Notes: generated from the letters alone by a model not told the origin. A DNA stretch of 64,000 nucleotides from Leguminivora glycinivorella (GCF_023078275.1 NC_062993.1:1914252-1978251); one strand, 5' to 3'. Positions 1 to 9,689 are shown, counted from the stretch's first letter. Numbers and translations: made by a program.

Positions 1-229
1 TCTATTTGCTCTATCTCTTATAGTTTCCAAAATATACGCAAAATCTTTAAAGTACAAATCTAGTGTACACGTTGCCATCACATGTCGTCAGGCGCTCATG
101 ACCTTTTTGTATGGAAATGTCGAAATCCGACTTGCACTTTACCGATTTTCATAGAAAGTTGTGTTTTATTATAGTTTTGAAGGAGGTTTCTTGTTTTTAA
201 CCACCAACGCAAAAATATTATAATAATAA
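1..229. other. unassigned AT-rich sequence
   Basis: No coding signal, inverted ends or repeat shared with the rest of the window was seen here. Confidence 0.5.
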
Positions 230-310
230 TAGCTTTGACGCTTGACATGTCTGTCTGGCATCATAGCTCCCGAACGAATCAATCGATTTTGATTTAGTTT
301 TTAATGTTTA
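230..310 (+). mobile_element. family C fragment
   Basis: The stretch reads as the inner part of family C: TTGACATGTCTGTCTGGCAT followed by the CATAGCTCCCGAACG block and GATTTAGTTTTT. The 5' CGACGGGG end and the 3' third are missing, so this is an old, degraded copy with a very short GTCT tract. Confidence 0.75.
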
Positions 311-329
311 AGGTGAATTCGTCGAGAGT

Positions 330-430
330 TTTTTTTTTGTACCACGTAGGTGGCAAACATGCATACGGTCCGCCTGATGGAAAGCGGTGACTGTTACATA
401 TGGACGCCTGCCGGTTCGCACAAGTCTCAA
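330..430 (+). mobile_element. family S3 fragment
   Basis: A T-run is followed by ACCACGTAGGTGGCAAAC and ACGGTCCGCCTGATGGAAAG, the start shared with copies near 33.84, 43.2 and 52.0 kb. Only the first 100 bases are present. The sequence then diverges. Confidence 0.75.
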
Positions 431-775
431 GTCGCGTAAATTACTTAGTAAATTTTGCCGAGATACGGCGCTAAATACAATAATACTCATTGGAGTACCT
501 ATACTTCTAGTCAAAGACATATATAACTCCGTATAGACAGATAAAGTCTAAAAATAAAACGTACTTACCTCAGTACCACACAGAAGAAGGGCTCAGCTAG
601 ATGGCGCTAATATTAATATTAACACGCTTTTATTAGGTCGTCGTGTATGTAACTAACTATGTAATGGAATCTACGGAGGCTAATTTAACCATCTTCCAAG
701 GATCGTAGCGTAATGATAATTGGCAGCTGTATGTAGTTCTGATGACAGTACAATAATATGGTACTGTTGAACTGA

Positions 776-1411
776 TCTGATGATGGAGCCGGAAGATATG
801 AACTGGAACTACATGATGGAACATCGTATCATAGCTGTTTTTGGGTTTCTTAGAAAAGTCTTGTAATGAACTTTGACTACGATTAGGTTTCAAGGTCTGA
901 TGATGGAGCCGGAAGATATGAACTGGAACTACATGATGGAACATCGTATCATAGCTGTTTTTGGGTTTCTTAGAAAAGTCTTGTAATGAACTTTGACTAC
1001 GATTAGGTTTCAAGGTCTGATGATGGAGCCGGAAGATATGAACTGGAACTACATGATGGAACATCGTATCATAGTAGTTTTTGGGTTTCTTAGAAAAGTC
1101 TTGAAATGAACTTTGTCTACGATAAGGTTTCAAGGTCTGATGATGAAGCCGGAAGATATGAACTGGAACTACATGATGTAACATCGTATCATAGCTGTTT
1201 TTGCGTTTCTTAGAAAAGTCTTGTAATGAACTTTGACTACGATTAGGTTTCAAGGTCTGATGATGGAGCCGGAAGATATGAACTGGAACTACATGATAGA
1301 ACATCGTATCATAGTAGTTTTTGGGTTTCTTAAAAAAGTCTTGTAATGAACTTTGACTACGATTAGGTTTCAAGGTCTGATGATGGAGCCGGAAGATATG
1401 AACTGGAACTA
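776..1411. repeat. 120-bp tandem repeat, 5.3 copies
   Basis: A 120-bp unit starting TGATGATGGAGCCGGAAG repeats with an exact period of 120 at about 778, 898, 1018, 1138, 1258 and 1378 (the last partial). Copies differ by a few substitutions and no length change was seen. Because 120 is a multiple of three, one minus-strand frame stays open through the array as a 40-residue repeat (VPVHIFRLHHQTLKP...). The plus strand is not open. No known protein is recognised, and a satellite origin is more likely than a gene. Confidence 0.95.
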
Positions 1412-2146
1412 CTAAAAAGATCAACGTAGTATTTAAAATAAGTTGGGATAGGGTTTTCTTGAGACCCTTAAGAGCAAGTAAAAGGGGGCTCAGGGGCGAT
1501 CGAAGCCCCCACAAAAAGACTGATCAACGTAGTATTTAAAATAAGTTGGGTTAAGGTTTTCTTGTGACCCTCCAGAGGAAATAAAGGGGGGCTCGGGGGC
1601 GAAGCCCCCGCAAAAAAGAAAGATCAACGTAGTATTTAAAATAAGTTGGGTTATGGTTTTCTTGTGACCGTTCAGAGTAAATAAAGGGGGGGGGGGGCTC
1701 GGGGGGCGAAGCCCCCGCAAAAAAGAAAGATCAACGTAGTATTTAAAATAAGTTGGGATAGGGTTTTCTTGTGACCCTTAAGAGCAAGTAAAGAGGGGCT
1801 CGGGGGCGAAGCTCCCCACAAAAAAAAGATCAACATAGTATTTAAAATAAGTTGGGATAGGGTTTTCTTGAGACCCTTAAGAGGAAATAAAGGGGGGCTC
1901 GGGGGGCGAAGCCCTCCGCATAAAATAAACATCAACGTAGTATTTAAAGTAAGTTGGGATAGGGTTTTCTTGTGACCCTGAAGAGCATGAATAAGGGGGG
2001 CTCGAGGGCGAATGCGGGGGGCATAAAAGAAAGATCAACGTAGTATTTAAAATAAGTTGGGATAGGGTTTTCTTGAGACCCTTAAGAGCATATAAAGGAG
2101 GGCTCGGGGGGCGAAGCCCCCCGCATAAAAGAAAGATCAACATAGT
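1412..2146. repeat. about 103-bp tandem repeat with GC hairpin, about 7 copies
   Basis: GATCAACGTAGTATTTAAAA recurs at 1419, 1522, 1622, 1729, 1828, 1930, 2033 and 2135, giving periods of 99 to 107 bp. Each unit carries a G-run/C-run hairpin (GGGGGCTCGGGGGCGAAGCC type). Most length variation lies in the G tract. The array directly abuts the 120-bp array at about 1411, with no unique DNA between them. Confidence 0.93.
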
Positions 2147-2190
2147 AGAGAATACCTTAAAGCATGAGTCCGCCTTTTGTACTACAAGAT
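2147..2190 (+). mobile_element. LINE 3'-end fragment
   Basis: GAATACCTTAAAGCATGAGT and CCGCCTTTTGTAC match the 3' untranslated block of the LINE ends near 20.8, 39.5 and 57.45 kb. It is a short relic. Confidence 0.55.
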
Positions 2191-2352
2191 TTTCTTTTAT
2201 CACTGCTTCCAGTAGTTCCACAGGTGGTAAATGATCTTAATTACTAGATTCACCTACTTTTATCAATTTTAAAGCACTAGTGGATAAAATGCGTTTTTAC
2301 CCGCTGGTATTAAAGGACAAAACACGTGTTTCCGAGCTAGTGAGGGGAAAAA
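2191..2352 (+). mobile_element. family D 3'-half fragment
   Basis: The stretch runs from TTTTATCACTGCTTCCAGTA to CCGAGCTAGTGAGGGGAAAA, the 3' end of family D, including its terminal GTGAGGGGAAAA. The 5' inverted end is absent. Confidence 0.8.
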
Positions 2353-2440
2353 TTCAATGTTGGCTGCTCGCGTGCGGTCCGTTTGTTAATGTAGGTAAGA
2401 ATTTAGAATAGCGTCATTTTGTGAACATCAAAGGAGTGAG
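2353..2440 (+). repeat. interspersed repeat pair with 6228-6310
   Basis: The GGCTGCTCGCGTGCGGTCCG block and the following CATCAAAGGAGTGAGCCT block occur reverse-complemented at 6228-6310. Function is unknown. Two copies on opposite strands suggest a mobile repeat. Confidence 0.6.
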
Positions 2441-3261
2441 CCTTCTGTACTTGTACTATTATACATATATTCTGTGACAAAACTAACAACATGTGTTCCA
2501 AGTACAACATTCTAAATGCCGGAAAGTTAGTAGGTATCGACCGTAAATTGGCGAAATCCAATTTACGGTAAAATTAACACATGTGATGGACCCTGCCGTC
2601 TATAATAAATTGCCGCAATATGTGGTTGAAGCGCCTAGTGTGTCGAACTTTAAGTATAGACCAGGAAAAATAGCTTGACCTGGACATAATTCGATAACCG
2701 TAATTTTCTTTTTCTGTCGTATAAAGTATCATTAGTGATAGTTAAAATACAAATTATTAATCAAATTAGGGTTCTGATTCAATTAAAAAAAAAAAACGAA
2801 CTTTGAATATTTTTTGATTTTATAACTAAAGTATTAAATGTAATCCGGAAAAAGTGCTTGTATTATGTTGTGACACCTGCATTTCATATAAAAACATCTA
2901 ATTTTTATAAATAATTCATACAGAACTATCATTTATAAAGAAGGTTTAGTAAGTTACACATTTTCAGGCGTATTTCACTAGAAAATATTGTTAACCGTAA
3001 TCCTGCAATTTATTATGAATATAATATTACGTGTGTTGATAAATTATTAAAACTTATACCAATACTTTTGGCGCTTGTTCAAAATCTTAAATATTGATAA
3101 TTTTAGGAAAGGAAAAATACCTAACTAAATTGAAAGATGGTAAATTTTGCCGTTAATATATTCTTAGTACTATACGAAATCAATTAAACAACAAATATGT
3201 AAGATTCATTACTTAATTGATATTTTTCTTACTTGCGCTTTAATATGAACGTTATTACCTG
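2441..3261. other. AT-rich sequence without recognised features
   Basis: AT-rich, with no long open frame, no inverted ends and no repeat shared with the window. It precedes the possible exon at 3262. Confidence 0.5.
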
Positions 3262-3456
3262 CAGAATAAGGTCGTGCACAGAGTAGGTATAGCTAGTATA
3301 GTAGTAGCGGGAACGGGCGGCGAGTCGTCAACACGTGTTTCGCTCGGCGATATCAAGGACGCCGCGTTTTCAAAACGCTTCGATAACAAATATTTCACCG
3401 TCCAGTATAAGAGAGCTCCCTTATTACAAGTGACAAAAGTCATACAAATCAATTAG
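3262..3456 (+). CDS. possible terminal coding exon, unknown product
   Basis: An open frame runs from just after an acceptor-like TTATTACCTGCAG to a TAG at 3454-3456. It reads NKVVHRVGIASIVVAGTGGE and continues with STRVSLGDIKDAAFSKRF, an aromatic patch (NKYFTVQYK) and VTKVIQIN at the end. Local GC is higher than in the flanks, the frame has no simple-sequence bias, and nothing in it repeats elsewhere in the window; these points favour host coding DNA. The TRVSLGDIK stretch faintly recalls the T-x-G-x-F-K segment of DIX domains, but I do not claim homology. No in-frame ATG starts it, so it could only be an internal or last exon. It may equally be chance. Confidence 0.3.
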   Translation, partial: QNKVVHRVGIASIVVAGTGGESSTRVSLGDIKDAAFSKRFDNKYFTVQYKRAPLLQVTKVIQIN

Positions 3457-4095
3457 TCCGATAGGTCACGTTAAACTGGTCAAGTCGTTAGCTCAATAAT
3501 AGTACCTATCGAGCTTGACGAGATGCTTGGATCACAACAACGTAATATGTATGAAAGCTTGCGGCGCTTAAGACTGTATTCTTTCGAGTCGTGTGTAACG
3601 TATTTTGGCGAGGCAAATTTGAAGCACAGTGCGTGTCTGTCTCACTCACTCTTACGGTAAACCTAATGAACTGTTTCACTTTCAGAGGATTTTTGAAGTA
3701 ATTTGGGTAATGTGACATTGTCGCGGTGAGGTCTTTCCGGTACAAATTTATCGGTGGATCTTTTCGGATTTGTGGACGATGAGCCGATGCGATGTCGCTT
3801 CATTTTGAAGTGTCGACTCTCGCGAGGGAATTCTTAGAGGACCGCGAGGAGCGCGTGTGACTGTTGAGTTTTTGAATGATTTGAAGTTTGTGAATGATTT
3901 TATTTTGTGTGTATTTGTGTGGGCATGAGGTGTTTGTGTTGCGAGAGTCAAATCAATGAGTGGTACAAATTTTATTAGGGGGCCTCATGTGTGAGAAACT
4001 CAACACTCGAATGCTGCGTAACAATGCGAGCCGAAATCGCCTAATCCGGAAGTGTCCGACTTGGTATCGACTAATCTATACACGTTGTAACATGA
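3457..4095. other. non-repetitive sequence, possible regulatory or UTR DNA
   Basis: This stretch is less AT-rich than its surroundings and contains no copy of any repeat family in the window. Short open frames exist on both strands but none looks coding. If the upstream exon is real, this is its 3' flank. No poly(A) signal context convinced me. Confidence 0.4.
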
Positions 4096-4099
4096 GAAA

Positions 4100-4440
4100 C
4101 CAGAAATCAAAACCTGGTTTCTGGTATCTGGTACCCGGTAACCGGTATCCGGTATCCTGTATCCTGTATCCGGTAACCGGTATCCGGTATCCGGTAACCG
4201 GTATCCGGTAACCGGTATCCGATAATCGGTAACCGGTATCCGGTAACCGGTATCCGGTAACCGTTAACCGGTGACAGGTCTCCGGTATTCGGTGACCGGT
4301 AACCGGTAACCAGTAACCAATGACCGTTAACCGGTATCGGGTAAACGGTGACCGGTAACCGGTAGACCGTAACCGGTATCCGGTAAACGGTAGACAGTAA
4401 CCGGTAACCAGTATCCGATATACGGTATCCGATATCCGGT
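4100..4440. repeat. degenerate (CCGGTA)n hexamer array
   Basis: About 340 bases are built of CCGGTATCCGGTAA-like hexamer and dodecamer units with many single-base variants (CCGGTAACCGGTATCC, CCGTAACC). The open frame through it (YPVTGIRYPVTGIR) is a by-product. It is not the insect telomere motif TTAGG. Confidence 0.92.
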
Positions 4441-4635
4441 TTCCCGTTTCTGGTTTGGTTTTGGTTTTGGTTTTAGTTTTAGTTCTGTTAGTTTAAACAA
4501 AAACAAAACTGAAAACGAAAACGGAAACCGAAACGGGAATGGAAACGAAAACCGAAATCGAAACCGAAACCGACACCGAAACCTACACCAAAACCGACAC
4601 CGAAACCAAGACCAAAACCGAAACCGAAAAAAATA
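4441..4635. repeat. (GGTTTT)n then (AAACCG)n simple sequence
   Basis: A short (GGTTTT)n stretch passes into AAACCGAAACCGACACCG-type hexamers of opposite strand polarity, with AAACAAAACTGAAAACG between them. This gives an inverted hexamer arrangement that could fold back. The Gly/Phe-rich minus-strand frame (4488-4682) is an artefact of the repeat. Confidence 0.88.
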
Positions 4636-5245
4636 TTTAAGTTCCTAGAAGTAAAGAGTGACAGAGATAGCACTATAATCATTTAAGTTCCTGGTAGTAA
4701 AGAGTGACAGAGATAGCACTCATGTTAGTCAAACTCGTGGTATGTGCACTTCCCGCACACAGTAAAGAGTGACAGAGATAGCACTATAATCATTTAAGTT
4801 CCTGGTAGTAAAGAGTGACAGAGATAGCACTGTAATAATAAAATTTATGTTCCTGGTAGTAAAGAGTGACAGAGATAGCACTATCATAATTAAAGTTCCT
4901 GGTAGTAAAGAGTGATAGAGATAGCACTCATGTTAGTCAAACTCGTGGTATGTGCACTTCCCGCACACAGTAAAGAGTGACAGAGATAGCACTATAATAA
5001 TTTAAGGTCCTGGTAGTAAAGAGTGACAGAGATAGCACTATAAAAATTTAAGTTCTTGATAGTAAAGAGTGACAGAGAATAGAGATAGCACTATAATAAT
5101 TTAAGTTCCTGGTAGTAAAGAGTGACAGAGATAGCATTTTTGTTATTTAAATTTCTGTTAGTAAAGAGTGACAGAGATAGCACTATTGTTATTTAAATTT
5201 CTGTTAGTAAAGACATAAAGAGTGACAGAGATATCACTCACGTTG
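4636..5245. repeat. about 47-bp tandem array, 12 units
   Basis: The core GTAAAGAGTGACAGAGATAG occurs 12 times, about every 45 to 63 bp, separated by TTTAAGTTCCTGGTA-type linkers. Units 2 and 6 share an extra segment (CATGTTAGTCAAACTCGTGG ... TCCCGCACACA), so a higher-order repeat of four units is visible. The last unit contains an ATAAAGA duplication. Confidence 0.93.
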
Positions 5246-5413
5246 GTCAAAGACGTGGTTTATGGACTACTATTTGGACCCCCCAATGTCACGCTTTTTT
5301 AATCCTTTAACATGGATTGTCACATTTAGTATGACGTAATATATGAATGACGCCTAAAGATTGAGAGAGACAGCGATATTGTTCTTCAAATTCGTGGTAG
5401 TGAGAACAGGGTG

Positions 5414-5553
5414 CGTAGCCGAATGGTACAAACGCTCACGAAACGAAACGCTAGTAGATATCTATCTATCTCTATCGCTCTTGCGTATTGGCGCAACAGA
5501 GCCAGACTGCGTTTCGTTTTCGTTTCGCGTCGGAGAAATGGCATTCGGCTACG
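5414..5553. mobile_element. family G MITE
   Basis: A 140-bp element with imperfect inverted ends: CGTAGCCGAATGGTACAAAC at the left, and the reverse complement of CGTAGCCGAATGCCATTTC at the right. The interior GCTCTTGCGTATTGGCGC block is shared with copies at 34.4 and 54.1 kb. Confidence 0.85.
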
Positions 5554-5648
5554 GGGCCTGAACAGAGACAGCACTATGTATCGCGCGGCCGCCGACTACG
5601 CAAGTCACCGCGTAATTATAATAACCGTTCGGCTCCTTTTTAGATCGT

Positions 5649-5802
5649 GTACAGTCAACAACACAGCTGGCAAGACAAAGTGCCAAAAATATGTATAGAG
5701 TATTTTATTTCCTGTACAAATGTTGGTACTTGGTACATTAAGGTGTGTGTATACATATATTTGGCACTTTATCTGTATTCACAGCTGAGTTGCTGACTGT
5801 AC
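5649..5802. mobile_element. TACAGTCA-ended MITE
   Basis: The ends GTACAGTCAACAACACAGCT and (inverted) GTACAGTCAGCAACTCAGCT continue inward to a shared AAAGTGCCAAAAATATGTAT stretch, giving arms of about 50 bp. The short interior is unique. Confidence 0.85.
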
Positions 5803-6227
5803 CAATAACGATCAACTATGAACTTTTGTGGTTTGTTTTAAATAGTTCTATGCAGACATAGATTAGAATACCTATTCTATCGGTACTTTTTGTATAGGTT
5901 ATTATAATAACTGGACAAAATAATTATAATCAGTGCCGGCGCACTCCGCGATCACGATTCTTTCGCCGAGCTACAAGGCCTTGATATATAGAATGTATTA
6001 TTTTATCAGCAACAAAAATATGTGATGATATTGAATTAAGGCAAAACAAGACATATAAACGCTCTCCATTATTTTCCTCCCTGGTTTATGAAGCTAGAAC
6101 AATGAAATTTAACACATACGAAATTCGTACACTGAAATAAAGTGATGATACTATAAATATACTCGACATTCAAAGTCGATAATCTAGTGACGTGAGAAGT
6201 TATTGATATAACAGAATTTTGCACAAA
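5803..6227. other. AT-rich sequence without recognised features
   Basis: No coding frame or inverted ends. The CTCTCCATTATTTTCCTCCC stretch near 6062 is weakly echoed in reverse near 10.78 kb. Confidence 0.4.
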
Positions 6228-6310
6228 ATAGGCTCACCCTTTGATGTTGAAAATGCTGCCACTCTATAAAACAAACAGACCGCACACGAGCAGCCGACAT
6301 TAAATTCTAT
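6228..6310 (-). repeat. interspersed repeat pair with 2353-2440
   Basis: Reverse complement of the 2353-2440 block: GGCTCACCCTTTGATGTTG and CGGACCGC/GAGCAGCC sequences in inverted order. It is followed by a GC-rich stretch to about 6420 that I could not assign. Confidence 0.55.
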
Positions 6311-6540
6311 TGCACGGCGCGAAGGTCGAAAGCCGCGCCCGCACCTGGGCGTAGGTAGCGAGATCGGGTGCACGTGCGCTTACCTTTGAAATCGCCGACA
6401 CGCAGGTGTCGCCGTTCGCCCTCTCTTTTCATTTATGTTTCTGTTTCAATCGGTTAGCCGTTTGCCGGCCGGCAATAAAGGTTGTTTTTTAACCGACTTC
6501 AAAAAAAGTAGGAGGTTCTCAATTCGACTGAATGTTTTTT

Positions 6541-7605
6541 AGGGTTCCGTAGTCAACTAGGAATCCTTATAGTTTCCCCCTGTCTGTCTGTCTGTCCGTC
6601 CGTCCGCGAATAATCTCAGTAACCGTAAGCACTAGAAAGCTGAAATTTGGTACCAATGTATCAATCACGCCAACAAAGTGCAAAAATAAAAAATGGAAAA
6701 AAATGTTTTATTAGGGTACCCCCTACATGTAAAGTGGGGGCTGATTTTTTTTCATTCCAACCCCAACGTATGATATATTGTTGGATAGGTATTTAAAAAT
6801 GAATAAGGGTTTACTTTTACTAAGATCGTTTTTAGGGTTCCGTAGTCAACTAGGAACCCTTATAGTTTCGCCATGTCTGTCTGTCCGTCCGTCCGTCCGT
6901 CCGTCCGTCCGTCCGTCCGCGGATAATCTCAGTAACCGTTAGCACTAGAAAGCTGAAATTTGGTACCAATATGTATATCAATCACGCCAACAAAGTACAA
7001 AAATAAAAAATGGAAAAAAATGTTTTATTAGGGTACCCCCCCTACATGTAAAGTGGGGGCTGATATTTTTTTCATTCTAACCCCAACATGTGATATATTG
7101 TTGGATAGGTATTTAAAAATGAATAAGGGTTTACTAAGATCGTTTTTTGATAATATGTATTAATATTTTCGGAAATAATCGCTCCTAAAGAAAAAAAAAG
7201 TGCGTCCCCCCCCTCTAACTTTTGAACCATATGTTTAAAAAATATGAAAAAAATCACAAAAGTAGAACTTTATAAAGACTTTCTAGGAAAATTGTTTTGA
7301 ACTTGATAGGTTCAGTAGTTTTTGAGAAAAATACTGAAAACTACGGAACCCTACACTGAGCGTGGCCCGACACGCTCTTGGCCGGTTTTTGATCATATTA
7401 ATATTTTCGGAAATAATCGCTCCTAAAGGAAAAAAGAGTGCGTCCCCCCCCTCTATATTTAGAACCTTATGTTTAAAAAAATATGAAAAAAGATCAAAAA
7501 AGTAGAACTTTATAAAGACTTTCTAGGAAAATTGTTTTGAGAAAAATACGGAAAACTACGGAACCCTACACTGAGCGTGGACCGACACGCTCTTGGCCGG
7601 TTTTT
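6541..7605 (+). mobile_element. family A copy split by a second A copy
   Basis: The first part, 6541-6833, runs from AGGGTTCCGTAGTCAACTAG to TACTAAGATCGTTTT. The second part, 7391-7605, takes up at GATCATATTAATATTTTCGG and ends with CACGCTCTTGGCCGGTTTT. Together they make one A element, broken at its own T-rich GATCGTTTTTTGAT site. Confidence 0.85.
6834..7390 (+). mobile_element. family A element, full length, nested
   Basis: A complete 557-bp copy: AGGGTTCCGTAGTCAACTAG, a GTCTGTCTGTCCGTCC tract, GGTACCAATATGTATATCAA, a C-run/G-run pair around TACATGTAAAGTGGGGG, and the 3' end CACTGAGCGTGGCCCGACAC ... GGCCGGTTTTT. It is non-coding. It belongs to the MITE-like elements with hitchhiking (GTCY)n tracts described in moths. 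It sits inside another A copy. Confidence 0.9.
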
Positions 7606-8000
7606 TTTGTATGTATGTTACTCGATATCTCCGAGAATCGTGGACCGATTTTCAAATTATTTTTTTTAATCGAACGGGTATAACCCCGAGATGGTCCTAT
7701 TGGCACCAAGTCGGGGTCTGATGATGGGATCTTGGAGAAATCGAGGGAACTCTTCAAATGTTATAGGCACATGTAATGTTTTTAGTGTATTTTTAATAGG
7801 TACACCAATATTTACGATTGATGGTAAAAATTTTAATGTCGCTGAGCTGATGATGGAAGGTCAACTCCTCAACTTTCTTTCACTACTGTACGTATATAAT
7901 ATCAATAGGAACCACTAAAATCAATAAATAAATACATTTTTCTTTAATATAAAACCGCCTTCAAAAATAAGCGCGTTACATAACACGGATAAACTAAAAC

Positions 8001-8172
8001 GCAAAAAATAATAAACCTTTGAATTCAGATTTCTTATCGTATTGCAATAATCTAAACATCCAAATTATAAACAAATCAATTATTTTTGGAGTCGGGGCCA
8101 GCCTGGGTATGGTTGGGTGGGGCAAACAGGCATGAGGGATAAGAAATCTGAATTCAAAGGTTTATTATTTGC
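8001..8172. mobile_element. inverted-repeat element
   Basis: Arms of about 35 bp, GCAAAAAATAATAAACCTTT plus GAATTCAGATTTCTTATC at 8001-8038, recur inverted at 8138-8172. They enclose about 100 bp. No target duplication was clear. Confidence 0.8.
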
Positions 8173-8269
8173 ATTTTTATTTGACATTTTATAAACTGTA
8201 CGAAAAAGATCCGGATATTCATATCCGGAAATCAGCCTGTATAATGACGCATCGAGCCGTGTTTTCGCC

Positions 8270-8600
8270 ACTTGTGTGTAATTTACATTGCGTCCGCGCC
8301 CCGTCCGCGCCTCGTCCTCGCCACGTCCGCGCCACGCCACGTCCGTTGTGTTTATTTTAGACGTAAGACGCGCCCCCAGGCGGCGCGGCGCGCGCCACGC
8401 CGCCGCCACGCCGCCTGGGGCGCGTCTTACGTCCTTCCTATACAAAATGTACTGAGGAGACGATTTTTGAATTACACTCAGGTGGCGTGGCGCGGACGTC
8501 CGTTGCGCGCCCCGAGACACGCGACGCTCTGGTGTGGCCGGTACCTTACGTCCCTAACCTATTAACCGATCCGCCGCGGTGACGCGGCCGGTGCGCGGCG
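8270..8600. repeat. GC-rich block with a strong hairpin
   Basis: A markedly CpG-rich island in AT-rich DNA. At 8360-8385 and 8409-8433 lie near-perfect 25-bp arms (GACGTAAGACGCGCCCC ... GGCGGCG), with a loop itself containing GGCGCGCGCC. GGACG/CGTCC motifs recur on both sides. Open frames on both strands here (8080-8565) are typical of GC-rich non-coding DNA. Confidence 0.75.
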
Positions 8601-9500
8601 CGCTCTCCCAGGCCCGCGCCCCGCGCGCTCCCCCGCCCCGCGACAGCCGTTCTACGACAACTTTGCACCCTTTTAAATTACTGACATTTACAGTTTCTTA
8701 AGCGCGACCTTCACAGTATTAATTTTGATAAAATCATGATTATAGTACACAAAAACCTGGTCTTAAGCAAAAAAATCTCAGTTACAATTTATACCTACTG
8801 AGAAATTCATGTTTATTTAAGCGTTAAAAATATATGTTTAAGATCGGTGTTAAATGTCTATATATACTTAATACAATGCAAATTGATATATATATCATGG
8901 TCACCATTTTTACCTACCTAGATATTCACATTAAATGAAAACGGTAAAAAAAAGTACACAATCAGATTTATTTTCTGTGTAATATCGCTAATAACTGATC
9001 GCATCTGAGTGCACCACAAAGTTAATCTAACAAAGTTTTCGGTTAACTATTTTGCTGTTAGCGAAAAGTGGGATAATGTACTTTATCTCATGATTTTTAT
9101 AAGATATGAACACGATCGTATTTTTTTTTATCTATGTACATAATTACTATTTGATGCTTAATAATAATACCCAATAAAATATCAAAAAGGACGAGTTATT
9201 GAATTATGTCCAGGGTACCTTACTTTTACTCCACTAGTACCTATCGCTTAAAAAAATGGCTGGTCGAGCACCCGTTCTACACTTATGACAATTTTTTTAT
9301 TACCTAATTAGAAAAATATTTTTGTGCATTTTTTATGTGAATATTACCTAACTTTTTGTAATTTCAATCTTCTGTCTATTTATTCTCTAAGTATTATTGT
9401 TGTATGAATATTATTTTTTTAAATCAAATCTTGACGTGTAAAATGGCGTTGAATGAATAAATGAATATGAGTATGAGTAGTATGGTTATTTTAACCATTG
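8601..9500. other. AT-rich sequence without recognised features
   Basis: After a short GC-rich tail to about 8650 this is AT-rich and unassigned. No repeat shared with the window was noticed. Confidence 0.5.
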
Positions 9501-9507
9501 AAAGTTT

Positions 9508-9558
9508 GTACGGAACCCTCGGTGGGCGAGTCCGACTCGCACTTGGCCGGTTTTTTTT
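9508..9558 (+). mobile_element. family A-related 3' end
   Basis: GTACGGAACCCTCGGTGGGC followed by GAGTCCGACTCGCACTTGGC and CGGTTTTTTTT is the 3' end of a sister subfamily of A. The body is missing. A weaker copy lies at 32281-32320. Confidence 0.7.
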
Positions 9559-9689
9559 CATGGTTTGTTTAAGGTACACACCGACATGCTGTAAACATTT
9601 TTTAGTTTTTCGTAAGTTAGTCGTTAACGGTGGTCTACAGCTAAAATTGATCTACGACAGAAATGATCTGTACATATTAAAGTAAGTAG

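Larger units (their letters stand above)
6484..7985 (+). mobile_element. family R element interrupted by nested A elements
   Basis: AACCGACTTCAAAAAAAGTA and GGAGGTTCTCAATTCGACTG at 6491-6530 are the start of a very common lepidopteran repeat. Its continuation (GTATGTATGTTACTCGATAT, CTGATGATGGGATC, CCGCCTTCAAAAATAAGCGC) resumes at 7606. The intervening 1.07 kb is A-family DNA inserted in a T run. The element itself is non-coding and looks old. Confidence 0.8.

Noticed and set aside
776..1411. Hammerhead ribozyme suggested by CTGATGA near each repeat unit start
   Set aside because: The required conserved GAAA after a stable stem II is not in place, and no closing helices were found.
657..1514. 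285-codon minus-strand open frame as a repeat protein gene
   Set aside because: It spans two unrelated tandem arrays, starts in GC-hairpin repeat DNA and has no recognisable domain or regulatory context. Kept only as a tandem repeat with an open frame.
4100..4635. Telomeric or subtelomeric sequence
   Set aside because: Insect telomere repeat TTAGG is absent; units are CCGGTA, GGTTTT and AAACCG.
4636..5245. CRISPR-like array (about 20-bp repeats with about 25-bp spacers)
   Set aside because: The spacers are themselves repeats of each other, no cas genes exist, and the sequence is clearly animal. It is a minisatellite.
8080..8565. 146-codon minus-strand frame and two plus-strand frames
   Set aside because: They cover an inverted-repeat element and a CpG-rich hairpin block; composition alone explains them.
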